From NCBI RefSeq assembly GCF_963681195.1, contig NZ_OY808998.1:868001-932000 (forward strand): a DNA stretch of 64,000 nucleotides. Reading direction: 5' to 3'. A model generated the notes under the pieces. The model saw only the letters and a program-made list of their open reading frames with translations, had not been told where the DNA came from and searched no databases. Position numbers and translations under genes: made by a program. The stretch's first letter is position 1. Each line of letters opens with the position of its first letter. Origin of the DNA: Vibrio sp. 16. GTDB taxonomy: Bacteria; Pseudomonadota; Gammaproteobacteria; Enterobacterales; Vibrionaceae. Below, piece by piece: positions 1 to 7,374 of the stretch.

Positions 1-534
1 CCCCGTTAACCAAATCATTGAAACGTTGATTTCCAAGGGGAAAGCAAGCAAAAGAAAATCGACGCCTGCGCTAAATAGCGCCGCTAGAGCGACCCCGATC
101 AGTGCGAGAGCGGCTGCATGGTTGAGAACGTGCCTGGCGAGGGAAAATAGTACTAACGTTGCGATACCACCGCCCACCATGGCAATGAAGGGAAACAGAG
201 TCGCGGATACATCGGGAAACATCGCATTTACTGCTACGACCGCTAAACTCGCTCCAGTCGTAACGCCAAGAATATCGGGCGATGCGAGAGGGTTTCTGAC
301 AATACCTTGTACCAGCAATCCGGATAAAGCTAACGAAGCCCCCACGAGTGTTGCGACTAACATTCGAGGTAGACGGTAGCCCATGACAATGAACTCATTA
401 TCATTAGAATTTCCAAGCAGTGTATTGACCACCTCTGTCGCTGATATTTGTACTGCGCCCGCTCCAACATGCCAGATTGCAAATAGAAGCCAGACAACAA
501 AAAGGGACAAGGTTACTTTGATCGCGTTAGGCAT
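1..534 (-). CDS. fecD: Ferric-citrate type ABC importer permease FecD (partial, C-terminus beyond the window)
   Basis: Inner-membrane permease of the FecCD family that would pair with FecC to move an iron chelate from the periplasmic binding protein into the cytoplasm. The 178 visible codons begin MPNAIKVTLSLFVVWLL and carry the family block YRLPRMLVATLVGASLALSG followed by VQGIVRNPLASPDILGV, which as I recall it is close to E. coli FecD. The start ATG (532-534) lies inside the end of fecC, giving an 8-base overlap (ATGCCTAA) and implying translational coupling. The reading frame is open to the left edge, so about 140 residues and presumably the ATPase gene fecE lie outside. Family assignment is firm; the substrate (ferric dicitrate) is inferred from similarity. 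Confidence 0.85.
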   Translation of the reverse strand, partial: MPNAIKVTLSLFVVWLLFAIWHVGAGAVQISATEVVNTLLGNSNDNEFIVMGYRLPRMLVATLVGASLALSGLLVQGIVRNPLASPDILGVTTGASLAVVAVNAMFPDVSATLFPFIAMVGGGIATLVLFSLARHVLNHAAALALIGVALAALFSAGVDFLLLAFPLEINVSMIWLTG

Positions 535-1564
535 ATTGCTTTTTAACCTGATTTTTGGCCAGTAGGAGGAAGAAACTCGCGCCAATAAAGTTAGTGAGAA
601 TGCCGACTGGACTCTCTGAACCTCGGGCTAGTAGTTGAGTAATTGCGTCTGCGTAGACCAATAAATTGGCACCAAGTAGAGCGCAGACTGGCACGAGTAG
701 GCGAAGATCATGCCCGACTAAGCTGCGCGAAAGATGGGGAATGACCAGACCAATGAAAGCGATGGGCCCCGCTACAGACACAGACGCTGCGATTAGTAAA
801 ATGAGCGTTAAACTCGTACCTATGCGTACGAGGGCAAGCTTCCCACCCAAGTTTTTCATCATGGATTCACCCAAGGCAAGCAGGTTAAGTTGGTAGCTTA
901 GGTACAGTGCAGCGGCAAGACCTACAAGCAAACTCCAATAGAGCACCTGCACGTGGCTCCAATCTACATTCGCTATCGTACCTGTTATCCAATGCATAAC
1001 CCCATAAGCGCTTTCGTCGGCAAGAATAACGGCGGCACGAGTAAGAGATAAGAAAAGGAAGTTCAGAGCAACGCCCGCGAGAACAACGCGCACTGGATTG
1101 ACTTGATGTTGGTGCAAGCCTGCAAGGAAAAAGACCGCAAGCCCTGCGATCGTTGCGCCGATAAAGGTGACGACCAATATCGGTAGAGCGGAAAACCAGC
1201 CGATAAGTCCGGTAGAGGCAAAAGCAAACGCAAAGGAAGCGCCTGCACTCACACCAAAAACAGAGGGGGAAGCGATGGGGTTTCTTGTCAATGCCTGCAT
1301 CAATAAACCCGCGACAGCCAGACTGGCTCCCACACCAACAGCGCACAACACTCTCGGCAAGCGCACTTCCTTGATGATGTGCTGATGGATTTCGTTACCC
1401 GTTGCACCGATTAACCAATGCCAAACGTCAATCCACCCCATTTCGAAATCGGAGCCAACAAACAAAGACCAGCCAAAGCCGAGCACGAGTAGCCCTAAAA
1501 CGACAGGGATGAAAACAGAAAAACGCCAGCGAGACGCTGGCGCGGAGAGGGCTAATTGAGACAT
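527..1564 (-). CDS. fecC: Ferric-citrate type ABC importer permease FecC
   Basis: Polytopic inner-membrane protein of 345 residues, close to the usual FecC length of about 330. The family signature RLPRVLCAVGVGASLAVAG runs into LLMQALTRNPIASPSVFGVS near residues 65-105, and GPIAFIGLVIPHLSRSLVG near residue 270 is the loop expected to contact the ATPase. Its start codon shares one base with the fecB stop (TAATG), and its end overlaps fecD by 8 bases, so fecB-fecC-fecD is one coupled operon. The function follows from the FecCD family; iron citrate as substrate is inferred from the similarity of all three proteins to the E. coli set. Confidence 0.88.
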   Translation of the reverse strand: MSQLALSAPASRWRFSVFIPVVLGLLVLGFGWSLFVGSDFEMGWIDVWHWLIGATGNEIHQHIIKEVRLPRVLCAVGVGASLAVAGLLMQALTRNPIASPSVFGVSAGASFAFAFASTGLIGWFSALPILVVTFIGATIAGLAVFFLAGLHQHQVNPVRVVLAGVALNFLFLSLTRAAVILADESAYGVMHWITGTIANVDWSHVQVLYWSLLVGLAAALYLSYQLNLLALGESMMKNLGGKLALVRIGTSLTLILLIAASVSVAGPIAFIGLVIPHLSRSLVGHDLRLLVPVCALLGANLLVYADAITQLLARGSESPVGILTNFIGASFFLLLAKNQVKKQYA

Positions 1565-2448
1565 TACTGAACCAGATTTACTACTTGCTCTGCCATGATT
1601 TCAGCCGCGATCATCCCACGGTTGAGAGACCATAGACGTGGATCGGTTTCAACATATTTGTCATTTTTGACCGCTGTCATCACCTTCCAAAGACCGTTTT
1701 TCTTAAACTCGTCAATCGCTGTTTCATCGCCATACTCACCGACTAAAAAGTAGTCAGGGTTAGCTTTTAATAGGCGTTCCATGGTGATACGTACATAAGC
1801 CTTTTCCGTTTCTTCCGGCACTGGGGAATTTAGACCCAATCGATTAATGACGCCACCTGCGTAGGCTTTAGGTGTATGCATAGTGACACCGCGTGAACTT
1901 GATACGGCAAAAAGGACTGAGGCATCAGAGTTGATTTTTGTGGCGTATTCATCCATGCGAGCGCTGTGCTCGGCAACCAGCCGTTTCATCTCATCTTCAC
2001 GATCAAATGCGGCTGCGACTTTCACGACAGCCTTGAGGTTATCCTCGTAAGTCTCCCCGCGGCTTTTGAGGATTAGAGTCGGTGCAATTCGTTTGAGGTC
2101 TTCGTAAATAGCTTCATGACGTTCGCGGTCAGCAATGATGAGATCCGGTTTTAGTGATGCAATCACTTCTAAGCTCGGCTGAGAACGTTTGCCAAGTGAT
2201 GTCCAATCGTCACCAATTCGGGTTCGAATCGGCTCTATTACTCGTGTTTTATCACCATCATCGGCGACGCCAATGGGTTTAACGTCTAAGTTAGCTAGGG
2301 CATCAACAAAAGAAAACTCTAGGGCAACAACTCTTTTGGGTACCGATTCTAGAACCAGTTCACCAAGTTCATCTTGAACCGTTATTTTGGCATTAGCGCT
2401 AAACGCTAAACATAAAGTGGCTAGCAATGCGATTGATTTATTAAACAT
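1564..2448 (-). CDS. fecB: Periplasmic ferric-citrate binding protein FecB
   Basis: Soluble periplasmic binding protein of 294 residues with a signal peptide (MFNKSIALLATLCLAFSANA) and a helical-backbone siderophore-binding fold. Characteristic FecB strings are VQDELGELVLESVPKRVVAL (residues ~24-43), SLGKRSQPSLEVIASLKPDL and LKSRGETYEDNL; these match E. coli FecB better than the hydroxamate or catecholate binding proteins I can recall. It is first in the operon and follows a Fur-like palindrome about 60 bases upstream, so repression by iron is likely. No fecA receptor or fecIR regulators are present on this side of the operon; they may lie elsewhere. Confidence 0.87.
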   Translation of the reverse strand: MFNKSIALLATLCLAFSANAKITVQDELGELVLESVPKRVVALEFSFVDALANLDVKPIGVADDGDKTRVIEPIRTRIGDDWTSLGKRSQPSLEVIASLKPDLIIADRERHEAIYEDLKRIAPTLILKSRGETYEDNLKAVVKVAAAFDREDEMKRLVAEHSARMDEYATKINSDASVLFAVSSSRGVTMHTPKAYAGGVINRLGLNSPVPEETEKAYVRITMERLLKANPDYFLVGEYGDETAIDEFKKNGLWKVMTAVKNDKYVETDPRLWSLNRGMIAAEIMAEQVVNLVQ

Positions 2449-2505
2449 AGTATTCCATCCGTTTTGTATACGTGTGGATTATCACAAGAAAACAAACTCA
2501 TAAAA

Positions 2506-2534
2506 ATACAAATGATAATAAATATCAGTTGTAT
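2506..2534. promoter_or_regulatory. Fur-type operator upstream of fecB
   Basis: The core TGATAATAAATATCA (2513-2527) is a 7-1-7 inverted repeat with one mismatch. The outer arms ATACAA (2506-2511) and TTGTAT (2529-2534) extend the dyad to 29 bases. The match to the Fur 7-1-7 pattern and the position just upstream of an iron-uptake operon make iron repression the natural reading. Binding itself is inferred. Confidence 0.75.
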
Positions 2535-2543
2535 TTGAATTTA

Positions 2544-2559
2544 AGTGATGGCAATCACG
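2544..2559. promoter_or_regulatory. CRP-like site upstream of the fec operon
   Basis: AGTGA, a six-base spacer TGGCAA, then TCACG follows the TGTGA-N6-TCACA pattern with one mismatch in each half. It lies about 100 bases before fecB, on the far side of the Fur-like palindrome. It could make uptake of a carbon-containing iron chelate respond to cAMP. The assignment rests on motif and spacing only. Confidence 0.4.
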
Positions 2560-2682
2560 ATAATATGAAACTGTGTGAAATGGAATGGCGAACGTAGGAA
2601 GCGAAAATGGGTAAGAGCTAAAGCTACCCTCCTTTAACAATGGTTTGGAGTCGTTGGATGAGAGCCAAAGTTTAAAAGTAGC

Positions 2683-2735
2683 CGTCGAAGAAAGGCATGC
2701 ACATCGTCTGGAAATGCATGAGACTTTCTACGACG
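2683..2735 (-). terminator. Long imperfect hairpin after the DUF4344 gene
   Basis: CGTCGAAGAAAG (2683-2694) pairs with CTTTCTACGACG (2724-2735), 11 of 12 positions. An inner dyad CATGCA (2696-2701) / TGCATG (2715-2720) continues the stem. It starts eight bases beyond the stop of the minus-strand metallopeptidase gene. The T-run after it on the minus strand is weak (CTTTTAAAC), so it may be a transcript-end stabiliser rather than a strong intrinsic terminator. Confidence 0.45.
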
Positions 2736-2743
2736 ATTTTAAT

Positions 2744-3517
2744 CTATTCTTTTGAATCCGCCTGCTTTAAGTAGTGGTGCCAGTTCTGGCTAATAGTTTG
2801 ATATTGATAGATGCAAAAGTCTTTGCGCTCCGTTAGGTAATCTTTTTCGACTACATCTAAAAGTTGTTTGTGCTTTTCTGGATCGCTGCCATACACCAGA
2901 CACAAAGTAGAGAAGTAACGCTGCAAGTCAAAACTGTGCTCATCAATGTATTCGCCAAATTCGTAATAGTCGGGTTTGTCTCCCGATTCAAAAGCAAATA
3001 TGTCGGCGGCACTGATCGCAGCGTCATCGCCATTCTCAACATAATCAATCATCAGCAGAGCGGCCAAGTTGTCTACAGCATCTTCTTCTTTTCCGAGAAT
3101 GGGAATGTTTTGATCCGCGATATAGGCGTGCCCAGCTTCGTGAATGAGGGTATGCAGTATGGTGTCGATTGCACCAAGTTCGGCAGACTTACCATACTTT
3201 TCATCGTATTTGTTCTTTTTGAAGTAGCTCCATGCTTCTTGATAGAAGGTGTAAGGCATTTGAACGACATGCTTTTGCGGATCATAGAGTGGACCATCAT
3301 CACTGCCATACTCAATAACAAGCGGCTTGTTGAACGGCATCAAGCGTTCGGATAAGGCGACCATTGTGTCGTTGACGCCGCTTTGCTGAATCTCTTTGAG
3401 TGCCTGTGCTTCTTTTGCATCAAGTGGCTCAAGGTAACGAATGGTGATATTGTCGCTGGCTACGACCGCCTGTGCGCTAAGCAATGTGCCAACAAGCAGC
3501 AGAGAACGAGAAAGCAT
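2744..3517 (-). CDS. Secreted DUF4344-family putative metallopeptidase
   Basis: Exported protein of 257 residues with a signal peptide ending near VVASD (about residue 21). The sequence THTLIHEAGHAYI places an HExxH zinc motif at H126, E127 and H130. It is followed by LGKEEDAVDNLAALL, in which the EED acids are candidates for a third zinc ligand. HSFDLQRYFSTLCLVYGSDP near residue 195 also fits the DUF4344 family as I remember it. Family membership is fairly sure; peptidase activity is a prediction and the substrate is unknown. The gene stands alone, facing away from yibL. Confidence 0.72.
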   Translation of the reverse strand: MLSRSLLLVGTLLSAQAVVASDNITIRYLEPLDAKEAQALKEIQQSGVNDTMVALSERLMPFNKPLVIEYGSDDGPLYDPQKHVVQMPYTFYQEAWSYFKKNKYDEKYGKSAELGAIDTILHTLIHEAGHAYIADQNIPILGKEEDAVDNLAALLMIDYVENGDDAAISAADIFAFESGDKPDYYEFGEYIDEHSFDLQRYFSTLCLVYGSDPEKHKQLLDVVEKDYLTERKDFCIYQYQTISQNWHHYLKQADSKE

Positions 3518-3728
3518 AAAAAGTCCTTATTATTCTAATCAATCGATAGCTTTACTTTATACTGACATAAAAATGGGCTTTTCGCTTACTCCGATACTCA
3601 ACATTGATACGGTTGGTGAATTGAATGGTCCTCGGGCGATTAAGGCAAGTCGCTTAGATAATTGTTAGGGTGGTGGGGCAGCTTGTGCTACACTCGCCGC
3701 CCTTTTCTGTCACAGTGAGATATATACC

Positions 3729-4085
3729 ATGAGCCTAAAGAAAGAACTGCAAAACCTTCATAACCGTCTAGACGCGTGTCAACGTAAGCTGGATGCAGCG
3801 AAAGGTCGTGGTGATCAGGAAATGATTTCTAAGTTTACTGATGAGATTGAAAAGCTGACCAAGAAAGCGAGCTCAGTTAAACACAAGCAGCAATATGATA
3901 TGAACAAGGAGCGTAAGAGCTTGTTGGACATGCCATTTTCGCGCGAAATCACTAAAGTAGAGCAGGCAGATATGGGTAAACTCAAAAAGTCAGTAAAAGG
4001 GTTGGTTGTGGTTCACCCAATGACAAAATTAGGCAAAGAGCTTCACCTGAAAGTGATGACAGGTTACGCGCCTAAACCATTTTAA
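3729..4085 (+). CDS. yibL: YibL family ribosome-associated protein (DUF2810)
   Basis: Cytoplasmic protein of 118 residues. The N-terminal half is a charged coiled coil (MSLKKELQNLHNRLDACQRK and onward to about residue 55), followed by a conserved basic tail ending KVMTGYAPKPF. Length and sequence fit the gammaproteobacterial YibL family, reported to associate with ribosomes; its role is not established. It is a single-gene unit closed by a hairpin terminator shared with the convergent gene. Confidence 0.82.
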   Translation: MSLKKELQNLHNRLDACQRKLDAAKGRGDQEMISKFTDEIEKLTKKASSVKHKQQYDMNKERKSLLDMPFSREITKVEQADMGKLKKSVKGLVVVHPMTKLGKELHLKVMTGYAPKPF

Positions 4086-4095
4086 TCAGATTCAT

Positions 4096-4124
4096 AAAAA
4101 AAGCGCCTTCACGGCGCTTTTTGC
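4096..4124. terminator. Bidirectional terminator between yibL and the phosphatase-superfamily gene
   Basis: AAGCGCC (4101-4107) and GGCGCTT (4113-4119) form a GC-rich stem with a five-base loop. There are A residues before and T residues after it, so it can end transcription from both convergent genes. Confidence 0.85.
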
Positions 4125-7004
4125 TTATTGGATGTCCAGTTTATTCAGTAAGGAAGGATAGCCCCAGCCGTTCTCGTTTACGACCACCTCTTCTCCCGTT
4201 AGGTACTGATACAGTGTTGGCGTCAGCGAACCATTCGCCTCACTCTGCAATGGCGTAACGTTTTTGCCAATGGGCTCGCCCCAAAAACCGATAAATGCGT
4301 CTTTCTCTAAATAGCTTTCACCTGCATGTCGCCCGGGCACCTTGGTGTTGTAACCGACGCCTTCTGCTGGGAACAAGTTAATGGTGCCTGCTCTATCTTC
4401 TGCATATAACTGAGCCAGCTCGACGACAGAGTCTGGGCGAGGTGTGAAGCGAGTCAGTGACTTCCATTCTTCGGCGTTGCACCAAGAGTTCGGGTTGCTG
4501 ACCTCGGCTTGGTAGAGGCATTTGTCGACCAACTGACCAAATCGTGACAAGGCGGCATCTGTCGGTGCTGGTAGGTATGGGTTCAATATTTGGGTTTGCA
4601 ATAATCGAGGTTTGTCGTTGAGCCCACGATAGAAGAACCGGTCTCCTTTGCGGATGATTTCCTCATCAACGCGTTGACCCTCTCGAGTTGATACCAAACG
4701 AATGTGGCAAGACAGTTCACTGCACTGAGACTCTCGCACTACGAGGTAGTCTAAACTTGTGCCCAAGTAATCCAGTGAGCGTTGAATAATATCAACGGTT
4801 TCACCTTGTGGCGCATTGACAGGCGCCCACTGTGTCAACTCATGGTAGACGGGTTGTACATGCCAACCTTGCTGCGAGTTAAACATATCCATCATGAAAT
4901 TACCGCCAGCTGTCGAGGCGACAACCACATCGATGTTCTTGTTACTTGGATAGCTAAGCGCATTGGTGATCTTAGGACCTTCGCCTTCGTCCGATGAAAT
5001 TTTGCGGATGATTAGCGGGTAGCCGAGCTGTTTCTCCAGCGGTGGGAAAATGGCTTTTTCAGGGTTAAGCGCATGATAGACCGGCGCTAAACCATGATCG
5101 CCTGCCATGCCGAATAAAGTGTTGTGATACACCCCAGCGCGCTTATAGGCTTGCTCAACTGAGGTAATCCAGTAATCGAGTCTATTTAGCTCACCGCTTG
5201 GCATGATGATTTCATCACTAAACGGGCCAACAAAATGGGCAAAGTGATCCGGCCAAGGGTTATAGATTAAGGTGAAATCGGGCATCCCTTTGCCATCAAG
5301 TTTGGTGTAGTCTTCCAAATCTTGTTCAATTTTCCATTTGCGCGTTAAGCGGGTGTAGAAGTCCCACACTGGGATGTCTTGATAGCCTCGGATGTTATCG
5401 ATCAGAGATTGACGTTTTTTGGTTAACTCAGCCTCAACCACAGAGCGTTCGTCTAGCTCTCTTAGGCAGCGTTTTTCGCCAAAGTCCCTCAACGCTTCGC
5501 CTGCACCCAAGTTGACTAATCCATCATAGCTAGTGTGTGCGTTCCAGTCGTACTGCGCGTTACAGTTAAGAGTTTTCAAGTGCACAAGACGATCAAACAT
5601 GGTTTGAACCTTGTTGACTTGCATCAGCCTATCGAGTTGCAGTGCATCGTTGCCAAAAAAGTAGTAGGCGCGGTCTTGTTCTCGATCGACAAAATGGAAG
5701 TTGGGAATACCAGTCCCTTCTTTTCCAGAGACCTTTGCACCAGTTTTAATGATGGGTAGGTTGCGCACACTGATGGTCGGCGTTGAAGAGATGCCCACCT
5801 GAGCGATGGAATCCGAATGGTCTCGGTAAAGGCGTTTGAAGAACGGCAGGTAATGCGGATCTTTGTAGGTTTGCTCAGATAAAATCTCTAAGAATCGAAC
5901 ACTTTGGACATGATCTGGCGTGGCTTGAGCAAAAGCAGGTTGCTTGGCGGTGAGTGTAAGATGCTGTTGATACGCGTGCTTAATGAAGGGCTTTTCAGGG
6001 TCGACTAAGCCTTCCATCAAACCTTGCTGTAACCCGTCGACGGTAATCTGAACGGCAAAGCGTCGATTCTGCTGCGATTCTAAGAAAGCAATCACCGACT
6101 CTGGGTTGTCATCAAAGTTGGTTTGTAGCCAGTCGTTCAGCTTATGCTGCCTTTCGTCTTGAAACACAAACTGTCGATACGCTTTAAGCACATTGAGTCG
6201 CACAAAGTCGATCAAACTAATGGTAATCGCTTGAGCTTTGTTGTTGGTTTTGTCGACGTACTGTGGCAAGCCATCTTGAGCGATGGCCAAAATGGCGTTC
6301 TTCATGTCGCCCTCATCCATGCCCTGACCAACTTGATTCAAGATACCGACGACAATGGGTTGAATTTTGGCAACCAGCGCTAAGTCTTCTGGGCGGTTGG
6401 ATAAATAGGTATAGGTGTCTGGTAGGCGGTCGAGGTCTTGCCATTCGCCAACCTGAACCAACGCATCATAGACCGTCACCATTGACGCCATAAAGTGGCG
6501 ATCGACTTTTAAGCCTTCTCGGTGTGCTTGGTCTTTATGGTGCTCTTTTTCCGGCTGGGCGCTTTGCTCACTAAGCGTAAACAGTGAGTGCTCAAATCCG
6601 GTCAGTACCTCATCGTCGTAGACGGTTTTCAAATATTGCTTAAACGTATCTTCGTTGCCGATGCCGGTATAACGGTCATAAAACTGATAGAGAAAATAAC
6701 CCAAAGGAATGGCGTAGTTTGGATTGGCAAGCTGAGCCATCACTTTGGCTTTGGTTTTGGCGTCAAGTGGCAGAGTGAGCAGGTAGGCTTCGAGAGTTAA
6801 TCCGCCCACAGTGAACAGAGTCATGTCTCGGGCAAAGCGCGTCGAATAAGAGAGTGAGTCAGCGATCTGGTTTTTCAGTACCTCGGACGAGTTAAACAAC
6901 CCTCCGATTAGAGGGGTTTGACCCACTTCGGCATGACCTGTTGTCGGGAGAACCAGTGCTGCACAAACAGCGAGATTGAGCTTATTAGAGCGAAACCAAC
7001 CCAT
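4125..7004 (-). CDS. Large exported alkaline-phosphatase-superfamily protein
   Basis: Predicted periplasmic or secreted protein of 959 residues. I start it at the ATG at 7004, because AGGAT sits at ribosome-binding distance and the product then opens with a typical signal peptide (MGWFRSNKLNLAVCAALVLP, cleavage after GHA). A frame 51 codons longer lacks such features. The region around residues 575-640 has the metal-binding pattern of the alkaline phosphatase / nucleotide pyrophosphatase superfamily: MPDFTLIYNPWPDHFAHF and then GMAGDHGLAP. About 400 N-terminal residues look helical and match no domain I recognise. It may be a phosphodiesterase or phosphatase; the substrate is unknown. It is divergent from the lipoprotein gene at 7375. 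Confidence 0.65.
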   Translation of the reverse strand: MGWFRSNKLNLAVCAALVLPTTGHAEVGQTPLIGGLFNSSEVLKNQIADSLSYSTRFARDMTLFTVGGLTLEAYLLTLPLDAKTKAKVMAQLANPNYAIPLGYFLYQFYDRYTGIGNEDTFKQYLKTVYDDEVLTGFEHSLFTLSEQSAQPEKEHHKDQAHREGLKVDRHFMASMVTVYDALVQVGEWQDLDRLPDTYTYLSNRPEDLALVAKIQPIVVGILNQVGQGMDEGDMKNAILAIAQDGLPQYVDKTNNKAQAITISLIDFVRLNVLKAYRQFVFQDERQHKLNDWLQTNFDDNPESVIAFLESQQNRRFAVQITVDGLQQGLMEGLVDPEKPFIKHAYQQHLTLTAKQPAFAQATPDHVQSVRFLEILSEQTYKDPHYLPFFKRLYRDHSDSIAQVGISSTPTISVRNLPIIKTGAKVSGKEGTGIPNFHFVDREQDRAYYFFGNDALQLDRLMQVNKVQTMFDRLVHLKTLNCNAQYDWNAHTSYDGLVNLGAGEALRDFGEKRCLRELDERSVVEAELTKKRQSLIDNIRGYQDIPVWDFYTRLTRKWKIEQDLEDYTKLDGKGMPDFTLIYNPWPDHFAHFVGPFSDEIIMPSGELNRLDYWITSVEQAYKRAGVYHNTLFGMAGDHGLAPVYHALNPEKAIFPPLEKQLGYPLIIRKISSDEGEGPKITNALSYPSNKNIDVVVASTAGGNFMMDMFNSQQGWHVQPVYHELTQWAPVNAPQGETVDIIQRSLDYLGTSLDYLVVRESQCSELSCHIRLVSTREGQRVDEEIIRKGDRFFYRGLNDKPRLLQTQILNPYLPAPTDAALSRFGQLVDKCLYQAEVSNPNSWCNAEEWKSLTRFTPRPDSVVELAQLYAEDRAGTINLFPAEGVGYNTKVPGRHAGESYLEKDAFIGFWGEPIGKNVTPLQSEANGSLTPTLYQYLTGEEVVVNENGWGYPSLLNKLDIQ

Positions 7005-7374
7005 TGAATTTAATCCTATTACACCGTGACCAATGTGCATTTTGGCAGCTTTGAGAGAGAGTGCAACATGAGGGGCGAATTTGGTGATATGCAGTGAAAT
7101 GCCAATTAGCGGGAGTTGGTCGTTATTTTCAGTGAACGTTGTGAAAATTATTGTCAACGGACATCAAAGTTTAGATGTGCGCCGCAATTCATATCTGTTC
7201 TTGATGGGTTCTTGTTCCCCTTATCATGAAATTCGATATCGGTATTACTTCGACCTAGGTTGAGTTGCTATGTTTGCGACATATTCGCGCTTGTAATGTA
7301 ACTGAATGATTATATTAAGCATTGGTTATATGTCTCTGCGCTATAAGAATTAGTTCACTCAACGGAGAAATGAT
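7005..7374. promoter_or_regulatory. Divergent promoter region, 370 bases
   Basis: AT-rich spacer between the phosphatase-superfamily gene and the lipoprotein gene; it must hold both promoters. A purine-rich AACGGAGAA precedes the lipoprotein ATG at 7375. I saw no convincing operator. Confidence 0.4.

Noticed and set aside
885..1346. 153-codon minus-strand frame within fecC
   Set aside because: Same strand but other frame of a clear permease gene; Cys/Arg-rich and unlike any protein family.
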